DNA of 13,862 nt from Candidatus Tariuqbacter arcticus. Its GTDB lineage: Bacteria > Electryoneota > Tariuqbacteria > Tariuqbacterales > Tariuqbacteraceae. Location: contig JABMRZ010000516.1 in assembly GCA_013202315.1 (NCBI GenBank), positions 1-13,862 of the forward strand, in the 5' to 3' direction. Of this stretch, positions 1-6,062 are shown piece after piece (position 1 is the first letter of the stretch; every line of letters begins with the position of its first letter). Below the pieces are notes generated by a model, which worked only from the letters and a program-made list of their open reading frames with translations, did no database searches and had not been told where the DNA came from. The translations under genes and the position numbers were made by a program.

Positions 1-1
1 A

Positions 2-58
2 TGTCATTCCCGTCCTCTCCTTTCATTCCCGTACCCTCCTGTCATTCCCGCGAAAGCG
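2..58. repeat. Three tandem 19-bp units
   Basis: The motif TGTCATTCCCG (TTTCATTCCCG in the second copy) begins at 2, 21 and 40, an exact 19-bp period. Copies one and two share the tail GT-C-C-CTCC with few mismatches. The third copy runs instead into the start of the next element (41-112). Seen directly. No coding potential was found here. Confidence 0.75.
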
Positions 59-112
59 GTAATCCATCTTTAATAATAACAAGGGGAACGATTCCGGACA
101 AGCCGGAATGAC
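41..112. repeat. 72-bp element with 8-bp terminal inverted repeats (MITE/REP-like)
   Basis: It begins GTCATTCC (41-48) and ends GGAATGAC (105-112), perfect inverted copies. Inner hairpins are CCGCGAAAGCGG near the left end (one arm G is T-flanked) and ATTCCGG-acaa-GCCGGAAT near the right end (91-109). Dispersed intergenic repeats beginning GTCATTCCCGCGAAAGCGG are common in many bacterial genomes, so this is probably a non-autonomous repeat copy. A further lone GGAATGAC lies at 233-240. It encodes no protein. Confidence 0.55.
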
Positions 113-123
113 GAGCCTCGTAG

Positions 124-143
124 GGCGGATATTCATATCCGCC
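124..143. repeat. Perfect hairpin, 9-bp arms
   Basis: GGCGGATAT (124-132) and ATATCCGCC (135-143) are perfect inverted arms around TC. It shares its architecture with the hairpin at 165-184. It has no T-run, so it is not an obvious terminator. It is likely a dispersed intergenic palindrome. Confidence 0.7.
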
Positions 144-164
144 AGTATTTGTGCGAATCTAATC

Positions 165-184
165 GCCGGATGTGAACATCCGGC
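165..184. repeat. Perfect hairpin, 9-bp arms, sister of 124-143
   Basis: GCCGGATGT (165-173) and ACATCCGGC (176-184) pair perfectly around GA. Compared with 124-143, arm positions 2 and 8 differ and both arms changed together, so the pairing is kept. This suggests a repeat family selected for structure, or two diverged copies of one element. Confidence 0.7.
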
Positions 185-250
185 TTACATCAAAGGGGAA
201 TCCGACCTGCGCTTCTATATTTTGTATAATCTGGAATGACGAAAAACTAA

Positions 251-275
251 CCCCTATTCCCCAACCCCTAAACCC
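251..275 (-). other. Potential G-quadruplex (minus strand)
   Basis: Four C-runs of 4, 4, 4 and 3 (251-254, 259-262, 265-268, 273-275) are separated by 4, 2 and 4 bases. The minus strand therefore fits the canonical G3+N1-7 quadruplex pattern. It lies 65 bases past the 3' end of the GNAT remnant. Function is unknown. The rest of 185-340 shows nothing recognisable. Confidence 0.5.
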
Positions 276-340
276 TATTTTCCAAGTAATCGTATCGACA
301 TTTTTTTATCGATGTCAGCGCAATAAGCGCCTAATAATAA

Positions 341-892
341 TCAAACAACATCATGATCCGACCAGCTTAAGAACCAGTTCCCCCTTTCGGAAAGAGCAAG
401 ATCATCCCTTCTTTCGGTTCGATCCTTCACGACGAAATACATTCCGTGTGGCATCATTATCTTTGGAAGACATCTGAATCCTGCCTGATAAAAAACTTTA
501 CTTAGACCTTGTGGTCCCAGTACCAGCGCGGTAATCATCCCGATCCCTTCCGCTCTGAAATCACCTTTTGCATATAGAAGAAGTTGCAGACCGATTTCAG
601 GATGCGCCGGATCAAACAAGAGTTCTGCGATATATCCGAACCGCTTGTTGAACTTATTTTCTGTCCTCGTTACAATGAGCCCCAGTATCTCCGCACCCTG
701 TCCAACAGCCCGGACGGAGTATTTCTTAGGAGAATCCATAAAGCGCCAGTTGAGATATGCCGAATCTCGATTGATTGCGTAACGCACGTTGGGCCGGATT
801 TTTTCCCACAAGGCATCGACACGGTGGTCGAATGTGGTTAGTTTACCCTGAAAATAACCGGAACGCGAGTCCGCGAGCCTTGTATTTTCATT
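341..892 (-). pseudogene. GNAT-family acetyltransferase, C-terminal remnant
   Basis: The reading frame matches only the C-terminal half of long GNAT-like acetyltransferases. It shows an RDSAYLNWRF block, a central EILGLIVTR strand, a later GFRCLPKIMMP strand, and the closing NWFLSWSDHDV that ends such proteins. The open frame runs back to a TAG at 893-895. Family-like residues (TTFDHRVDALWEKIRP) extend upstream of the only usable start, a TTG at 809-811, and no ATG exists in that stretch. About the first half of a normal gene (some 150-200 residues, including part of the acyl-CoA fold) is absent. I read it as a 5'-truncated relic next to a restriction-modification gene. A short stand-alone protein from the TTG (156 aa) cannot be excluded. 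The acetylated substrate is unknown. Confidence 0.6.
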
Positions 893-900
893 CTAAGTTG

Positions 901-930
901 TAAGAGGGTTCGCGAATTGAGACCCTCTTA
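901..930 (-). terminator. Hairpin after the methyltransferase-nuclease gene
   Basis: TAAGAGGGT (901-909) and ACCCTCTTA (922-930) are perfect 9-bp arms around a 12-base loop, 20 bases past the stop of the minus-strand gene. There is no strong T-run after it, so intrinsic termination is only likely. It also marks the break between that gene and the acetyltransferase remnant. Confidence 0.4.
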
Positions 931-949
931 TGAGGGTTTATTTAGTGAT

Positions 950-2479
950 TTATTCGAATATACTGTTTTGATTAGAAGATAATCTAAATGCAGCCTTCTT
1001 AAAAGGTGATATGCGGAAATCACCGGGCAGATGAGGCTGATTTCCGAAAAGAACCTCCTCAATAGTAAGAATCTGGCATTTGGAATAGTCTTTCCGGGTT
1101 ATTTTCGAGGTATAAAATCCGAAACCGGCAGCTTCTGCCATCATCGCTCGCGTGGGTTTTTCCAAAGTGAGAAAAATTCCAATCGCCGCTTTTTCACGGT
1201 CGACGACAGACTGCAATTCCCTGATATCTTTAACTCCGACTTTTCCGCTTTTAACCTGAACAATAACCTTTTTAACTTCGTCTTTACTTTCCCAAAAATA
1301 GATGAATCCGTCAATCCCTGTATCAGCCCCTTTCTTTTTATCGCCATATGGGCATGCGTCTATCAACGCTAGCGCCCAGAACTGAAACTGAAAACGGTTT
1401 TGGTTTGCAAGTTCATAAGCCCCTGCCAAATCTTCAGGTTCACCAATCACGGAATAATCCCTTTTGGGGATCATATCAAACATATTCTTTATGCGAAGCT
1501 TAATCAGATTTATCGCCAAATGCGTAATATCAATTCCAATCCAATTTCTGTTAAGATTTTGCGCAACTGCTATTGAAGTGCCGCAGCCGCAGAATGGGTC
1601 TAATACAACATCGCCCTCTTGCGAAGACGCTTTGATAATCCGTTCCAGTAATGCTTCCGGTTTTTGTGTAGGATAGCCGAGCCGCTCCCGGGCGGATTGA
1701 TTGATTATATCAATGTACCAATAATCTTCAATAGGATAACCCCCTTTGAGATAATCTCGCACTACCAATTCAGGGTATGTGTTTTCCCATTCAATATCCA
1801 CATCCTTAGCGGATTGAATCGGACTTCCCTTGATACCTCTGCCTACTAATCTATAATGACCGATATCGTCTTTATATTTGTATTTTTTAATCGTTACGGG
1901 AGATAACGGCTGCAGATTCGCTTTCCAATCGAAATGATATTTATCACTTTTACTGTAATAGAGAATTATATCGTGCTTTTTACAAAAATGCTTTTTTGAC
2001 ATAGGGCGTGATTTGTAGCACCATACAATTTCATTGCGGTAATTATTCTTTCCGAAAACCGCATCCATTAAAATCTTCAAATAATGACTGGCGGAAGGAT
2101 TGCAATGTAAATAAATTGAACCGGTTTGTCTTAAAACTCGTTTTAATTCAATCAATCGAATACACATCATCGTCAGATACGCCATCACATCGCTATGCTT
2201 CAAAATCTTTCGGAAAGAAATCATCAATTCAACAATATCAGCAGGGGCGATGTCAACAACCTCTTTTAGGATCCTTTCAGTTTCTTCAGTCCAGCGCCAA
2301 GTATCTTCAAAAGCGGTTATTTGAGCTTGGGAAGGTCTGCCTGTAGGTTCTTTAAAGAGCAAATTATAATCAGCTTTAGAATTGAAAGGCGGATCTAAAT
2401 AAATCAAATCGACAGATTCATCCGCAATATAATTTCTTAGTATCTCTAAATTGTCTCCATAATATAGAAAGCTATCCAT
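950..2479 (-). CDS. DNA methyltransferase fused to Mrr-like restriction endonuclease domain
   Basis: A 509-residue protein. Residues 1 to about 335 form an N6-adenine/N4-cytosine DNA methyltransferase (N6_N4_Mtase family). Catalytic motif IV (LDPPF, 28-32) comes first, then a long target-recognition stretch, then GYPTQKP (268-274) and the AdoMet-binding motif DPFCGCGT (294-301); this order is the beta class. From about 360 a second domain carries GADTGIDG (384-391) and IVQVKSG (406-412). This matches the D...QxK active site of Mrr-type PD-(D/E)XK nucleases, with D390, Q408 and K410 as likely catalytic residues. One chain could therefore modify and cut DNA. No separate nuclease or specificity gene is in the window. 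ATG start; AGAGGAT upstream is a good ribosome site. It starts 38 nt after nuoB and may be co-transcribed with it. Whether the nuclease is active is inference. Confidence 0.85.
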   Translation of the reverse strand: MDSFLYYGDNLEILRNYIADESVDLIYLDPPFNSKADYNLLFKEPTGRPSQAQITAFEDTWRWTEETERILKEVVDIAPADIVELMISFRKILKHSDVMAYLTMMCIRLIELKRVLRQTGSIYLHCNPSASHYLKILMDAVFGKNNYRNEIVWCYKSRPMSKKHFCKKHDIILYYSKSDKYHFDWKANLQPLSPVTIKKYKYKDDIGHYRLVGRGIKGSPIQSAKDVDIEWENTYPELVVRDYLKGGYPIEDYWYIDIINQSARERLGYPTQKPEALLERIIKASSQEGDVVLDPFCGCGTSIAVAQNLNRNWIGIDITHLAINLIKLRIKNMFDMIPKRDYSVIGEPEDLAGAYELANQNRFQFQFWALALIDACPYGDKKKGADTGIDGFIYFWESKDEVKKVIVQVKSGKVGVKDIRELQSVVDREKAAIGIFLTLEKPTRAMMAEAAGFGFYTSKITRKDYSKCQILTIEEVLFGNQPHLPGDFRISPFKKAAFRLSSNQNSIFE

Positions 2480-2517
2480 CCTATCCTCTTTTGTCCTGGA
2501 CTATATTAGCAAGACCA

Positions 2518-2988
2518 TTAATAAGTGTGATCCTGCTTCTGTATCTTCGCCTGCAGGGACATAATTCCATCCAGGATAGCTTCCGGCCTGGGAGGGCATC
2601 CGGGGATATAGACATCGACCGGGATAGCCAAATCCGCACTTTGAACAACGGCGTAGTTATCATAAGGCCCCCCGCAGGAAGCGCAGGCGCCTAAGGCGAT
2701 GACCCATTTGGGTTCGCACATCTGTTCGTATACTATTCGCAGGACAGGTGCGATTTTCTGGTTGACCGTGCCGCAAATCAACAATAAATCGGCTTGCCGG
2801 GGGCTGAACCTGGGCAGCGCCGCTCCGAAACGGTCCAAATCATAGTGCCCGGAAGCGACCGACATATATTCCATTCCGCAGCAGGCGGTTACGAATGGAT
2901 ATACGAAGAGGGAGAATTTCCGCGCCCAGCCGATGGCGGCGTGAAGCTTAGTGGGGATTGCAATTGAAGGAACTCGATTTAGCGCCAT
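2518..2988 (-). CDS. nuoB: NADH-quinone oxidoreductase subunit B
   Basis: 156 residues, peripheral-arm subunit of respiratory complex I. It carries iron-sulfur cluster N2, which passes electrons to quinone at the membrane interface. The four cluster ligands are visible as C36-C37 (TACCGME), C102 (GACASCGG) and C131 (IPGCPPRPE); their spacing (1, 65, 29) equals that of E. coli NuoB. The open frame continues upstream, but the family N-terminus fits the ATG at 2986-2988 (MALNRVPS), which overlaps nuoA by 10 bp, typical of translational coupling. It is slightly short for the family, through a short C-terminal tail. No nuoC, nuoD or other complex I gene follows; a methyltransferase-nuclease gene comes next, so the remaining subunits must lie elsewhere. 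Confidence 0.95.
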   Translation of the reverse strand: MALNRVPSIAIPTKLHAAIGWARKFSLFVYPFVTACCGMEYMSVASGHYDLDRFGAALPRFSPRQADLLLICGTVNQKIAPVLRIVYEQMCEPKWVIALGACASCGGPYDNYAVVQSADLAIPVDVYIPGCPPRPEAILDGIMSLQAKIQKQDHTY

Positions 2989-3335
2989 TCGAACACTCCT
3001 TTCTTCCACACATAGATCAGACCGACGGTGAGGACAGCGACGAAAATCGCCATTTCGATGAATCCGAATATTCCAAGTTCTCGGAACCTCACCGCCCAGG
3101 GGTATAAGAAGACCACTTCGATGTCGAAAATGACGAAGATGACCGCCACCAGATAGAATTTCACCGGGAAGCGGACCCGCGCTTCTCCGATGGGGTAGCT
3201 GCCGCATTCGAATGGGGTTTGCTTAACCTTGCTGGACATATTCTTCGGCCCGAAAAAGACCGATAAAGCATACATCAATGCGGTTATCAAACCCGCTAAT
3301 ACCAGCAGGATCAGAATCGCTAAGTATGGATTCAT
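2979..3335 (-). CDS. nuoA: NADH-quinone oxidoreductase subunit A
   Basis: 118 residues, membrane subunit of complex I near the quinone channel. Three transmembrane helices are evident (about 4-28, 58-80, 89-111). The loop after helix one has PFECG with the conserved Cys (C44). Helix two carries the FDIEVVFLYPW signature with acidic residues D71 and E73. The frame can be extended five codons to a TTG at 3350, but the ATG at 3333-3335 gives the usual family length and N-terminus. The ribosome site is weak (GGA about 10 nt upstream). It is the first gene of a nuoA-nuoB pair and is preceded by a good promoter candidate at 3402-3430. Confidence 0.94.
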   Translation of the reverse strand: MNPYLAILILLVLAGLITALMYALSVFFGPKNMSSKVKQTPFECGSYPIGEARVRFPVKFYLVAVIFVIFDIEVVFLYPWAVRFRELGIFGFIEMAIFVAVLTVGLIYVWKKGVFEWR

Positions 3336-3401
3336 AATGGATCTGTCCAAATAAAGTTTAATAATACAGACAAAAGGAAATGATAGGGAAAATTTTCACT
3401 A

Positions 3402-3430
3402 AATATAGGTAATAAATCTTCAAATCTCAA
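3402..3430 (-). promoter_or_regulatory. Candidate sigma-70-type promoter of nuoAB
   Basis: On the minus strand, TTGAGA (3425-3430) and TATATT (3402-3407) are separated by exactly 17 bases. Transcription would begin near 3395, leaving about 60 nt of leader before nuoA. The remaining gap between nuoA and clpX (3431-3637) shows no convincing gene or terminator. Confidence 0.5.
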
Positions 3431-3637
3431 ATTATTTCGACGGAATAAGATAAAAATTCTAAAAGTCAGCGAGGCAATGGAAGGATTAAAGCGGATACAT
3501 ACAGATATAGTCGTAAATAACCTGAAAATCATGGAGATTGAATAACAAGTTCAAGAATCAATGAAAGGAATGATGAAATGAGAGGAAATATATGTTGGTG
3601 TTTCCGCCAGTGAATAGATTCCTGGGTTTTTTCAACA

Positions 3638-4870
3638 TCAAGCGCGTTTTTTCTTCTCTACGGTGAGGATTCTCGGCTTCCTCCTGCCGGTGACCACACC
3701 TTTGGTGATAATCACTTCTGCCACATCTTTTCTAGAAGGGATATCGAACATAATGTCGCACATCACTCGCTCCATCACTCCACGCAGAGCTCTGGCGCCG
3801 GTGCGTTTTTTAGCGACTTCCTTGACGATAGCCTTCAAGGCTTCCCTTTCAAAGTGAAGGGCGACCCCTTCCATTTCCATCAGCCGTTGATATTGCTTGA
3901 CCAAGGCGTTTCTGGGTTGGGAGAGTATTTTCATCAAAGCGGCTTCGTCAAGTTCACCCAGCGGACAGACTATGGGCAGCCTGCCGATAAGCTCGGGAAT
4001 AAGCCCGAATTGAAGCAAATCATCCGGTTCGATTCTCAACAGCAGTTCAAAAGCGTTCATAGATTTAGCGCTTTCAGCTTTATCGCCGAACCCGATTCGG
4101 TTCTTGCCGATGCGGCTTCCGATAATATCTCTGATGCCTTCAAAAGCGCCGCCGCAAATGAAGAGGATATTCTTTGTATTAATGTTGATGAGCTTTTGTT
4201 CGGGATGTTTCCTTCCCCCTTCAGGAGGGACGGAGGCGAGGCTTCCTTCCAACAGCTTCAACAAAGCCTGCTGTACGCCTTCACCGGAAACATCGCGGGT
4301 AATCGACATATTCATCTCCTTACGGGCGATTTTGTCCAATTCGTCGATGTATATTATGCCCATTTCGGCGGCGGCTAAGTCATAATCCGCAGCTTGCAGC
4401 AAGCGAACTAACACATTTTCCACATCTTCGCCCACATATCCGGCTTCGGTCAAAGTGGTGGCGTCGGCGATGGCGAATGGCACCTGCAGGAAACGCGCTA
4501 AGCTTTCCGCAATTAGAGTCTTACCGGTGCCGGTGGGGCCTATCAGCAGAATGTTGCTTTTTTCAAGCTCCACATCACTGTCTATCAGGCGGGAATTTAT
4601 CCGCTTATAGTGGTTATAAACTACCACAGAGATTTTTTTCTTCGCCAGGTCTTGTCCGATCACATATTGATCTAAACGCTCCTTAATTTCCGCCGGGATG
4701 GGGAAATTCTTTATTTCCTGGTGGGAATGCTGCTTCATATTGTGTATTATAATCTGCCTCGAAGCCTGAACGCAGCGATCGCAGATGTTGACATCGGGAC
4801 CTGAAATCATTACTTGAACCTGTGAAGCATTCCTGCCGCAAAAGGCGCATATTTGATCTTTCTTAGCCAT
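3638..4870 (-). CDS. clpX: ATP-dependent Clp protease ATP-binding subunit ClpX
   Basis: 410 residues, AAA+ unfoldase that feeds tagged or misfolded proteins to ClpP in the cytoplasm. The N-terminal zinc-binding domain has C8, C11, C30 and C33. The AAA+ core shows Walker A GPTGTGKT (111-118), pore loop GYVG (144-147), Walker B IIYIDELDK (172-180), the RKH pore loop (220-222), the IGF loop that docks on ClpP (259-261), and sensor-2 GARALR (358-363). Length is normal. ATG start with GAGGGG five nt upstream. The intact IGF loop argues that a ClpP partner exists, yet clpP, often directly upstream, is not in the window. The 232-bp gap upstream holds a promoter candidate, so clpX probably has its own transcript. 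Confidence 0.97.
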   Translation of the reverse strand: MAKKDQICAFCGRNASQVQVMISGPDVNICDRCVQASRQIIIHNMKQHSHQEIKNFPIPAEIKERLDQYVIGQDLAKKKISVVVYNHYKRINSRLIDSDVELEKSNILLIGPTGTGKTLIAESLARFLQVPFAIADATTLTEAGYVGEDVENVLVRLLQAADYDLAAAEMGIIYIDELDKIARKEMNMSITRDVSGEGVQQALLKLLEGSLASVPPEGGRKHPEQKLININTKNILFICGGAFEGIRDIIGSRIGKNRIGFGDKAESAKSMNAFELLLRIEPDDLLQFGLIPELIGRLPIVCPLGELDEAALMKILSQPRNALVKQYQRLMEMEGVALHFEREALKAIVKEVAKKRTGARALRGVMERVMCDIMFDIPSRKDVAEVIITKGVVTGRRKPRILTVEKKKRA

Positions 4871-4911
4871 GCGAACCCCTCAGATATTGTTAAGACATTT
4901 ATCAACAGTAA

Positions 4912-4923
4912 GTTGACGGTTGT
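4912..4923. repeat. Isolated copy of the CGGT heptamer repeat in the clpX leader
   Basis: GTTGA followed by CGGTTGT and C. The 12-mer TTGACGGTTGTC (4913-4924) recurs exactly at 8946-8957 inside the large heptamer array upstream of uvrA. It lies about 43 bases upstream of the clpX start codon. Confidence 0.5.
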
Positions 4924-4977
4924 CTGTGTATCGGATTTGTCTTCTAATCGAACTACTCACTATAAATACATTTAGTA

Positions 4978-5006
4978 AATTTAACATATACTCTCAATAT
5001 ATTCAA
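4978..5006 (-). promoter_or_regulatory. Candidate promoter of clpX
   Basis: On the minus strand, TTGAAT (5001-5006) and TAAATT (4978-4983) are spaced by 17 bases in an AT-rich stretch. This would give a leader of about 100 nt. The match is moderate and other AT-rich hexamers lie nearby. Confidence 0.3.
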
Positions 5007-5102
5007 GCATTGGTCCGAAAATAATTTTCATTTGACTGAAATTGATATCACCAAAGAAGCGCAAAAACAACGACTGACAGAGAAATAGCAGTGAATGATT
5101 AA

Positions 5103-5990
5103 TCAAACATATTCTCCGATTGCGTCTTCGAGCTTCTCCGGAATTATCCCCGTTTCCTTCCAGAAATCGTCTTCATCGGTGACGCTTTCCTCTAAAAGCT
5201 GTTTTATCATATCGTCTGAAGTAGGGAACCAGGCGAACCTCCCCATTAATTTAGCTCCCAGCATAATCAATCCAGCGGGGATTTTCACCCGCCGCATTTT
5301 TCGACCGGCGGCTTGTTCGATAGTTTTCAGGATTTCAATATAGCTCAGTTTATCGGAACCGCCGATGTTGTAGGTCTTATTAATACTCGCTTTAGCGGAG
5401 ATTTGTTTCACCATTCCCCGGCAAAGGTCTGTTCTCGACAGGGGCATCAGTCGATAGTCCCCTTTTCCGATGACCGGTATCGGGAGCCCTTTTTTCATCC
5501 AGCCGGCGAATTCAACTGCAAACCTATCACCCGGTCCGAAAATCAGCGAAGGGCGGAAAATCGTCCAATCAAGCCCCGATTCCCTGACAATCTTTTCGGC
5601 TTCCAGTTTGCTTGTGTTGTATCCGATATTCAAACCGCTGTCAACGCCCAAAGCGCTCATATGCAGGTATCGCTTAACCCCGGCTGTTTTACAGGCTTCT
5701 ATCAGATTGCGGGTCAAGTCGATATGCGCTTTTTGGAAAGTAATACCTTTGCCGGGGAATTCCCGAATTATCCCCGCCAGGTTGAAAACGACATCACATC
5801 CTCCAATCCCCTGCGCCAGCCTGCCCACACTGGACTCAAAGACGACGAATTTTTCGGAATATCCGCATTCATAGATGAATTTTTCGCCGTGCCCCCTGAC
5901 CATACAGCGCGCCTGCCAGCCGGCTTCGGCGAGGGCTTGAGTGGCCCCTTTGCCTAAAAATCCGCTGCCTCCGGTTACGAATGCTCTCAT
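5103..5990 (-). CDS. NAD(P)-binding atypical SDR, NDUFA9-like epimerase family
   Basis: 295 residues. The N-terminal Rossmann fold shows VTGGSGFLG (5-13), the nucleotide-binding glycine motif, followed by NLAG (70-73). Residues S112 (HMSALG), Y124 and K128 (YNTSK) form the extended-SDR Ser-Tyr-x-x-x-Lys set. FRPSLIFGPGDRF (145-157) and the C-terminal lobe resemble the NDUFA9-like/SDR_a5 group, which includes an accessory protein of mitochondrial complex I and many bacterial proteins annotated as NAD-dependent epimerase or NADH dehydrogenase-like. Substrate cannot be read from sequence. nuoA-nuoB lie two genes downstream on the same strand, which is suggestive only. It follows uvrA by 72 bases. 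ATG start; GAAGG sits very close to it, so the ribosome site is atypical. Confidence 0.8.
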   Translation of the reverse strand: MRAFVTGGSGFLGKGATQALAEAGWQARCMVRGHGEKFIYECGYSEKFVVFESSVGRLAQGIGGCDVVFNLAGIIREFPGKGITFQKAHIDLTRNLIEACKTAGVKRYLHMSALGVDSGLNIGYNTSKLEAEKIVRESGLDWTIFRPSLIFGPGDRFAVEFAGWMKKGLPIPVIGKGDYRLMPLSRTDLCRGMVKQISAKASINKTYNIGGSDKLSYIEILKTIEQAAGRKMRRVKIPAGLIMLGAKLMGRFAWFPTSDDMIKQLLEESVTDEDDFWKETGIIPEKLEDAIGEYV

Positions 5991-6025
5991 ACCTTCGATT
6001 AGCTCACCCTATTGAGTTTATACTT

Positions 6026-6057
6026 AATTCTAAATTTTAAATTCTGAATTCTAAATT
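6026..6057. repeat. AT-rich short direct repeat between uvrA and the SDR gene
   Basis: AATTCTAAATT occurs at 6026-6036 and 6047-6057, exactly 21 bases apart, with a related AAATTCTG between them. It lies just past the uvrA stop. No clear terminator is seen there. Confidence 0.5.
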
Positions 6058-6062
6058 GCTTT

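Noticed and set aside
2989..3207. 73-codon N-terminal extension of nuoB
   Set aside because: It lies inside nuoA in another frame and has no family similarity; the ATG at 2986-2988 fits the NuoB N-terminus and the overlap expected for this pair.
3332..3532. 66-codon minus-strand frame upstream of nuoA
   Set aside because: It covers the promoter candidate and overlaps the nuoA start; composition looks like translated AT-rich noncoding DNA.
3592..3666. 24-codon plus-strand frame with a good GAGAGGAAATAT leader
   Set aside because: Very short, overlaps the end of clpX antisense, and shows no sign of a real peptide beyond the purine-rich leader.
3854..4378. 174-codon open frame on the plus strand inside clpX
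   Set aside because: Antisense shadow of a complete clpX; no recognisable motif or ribosome site.
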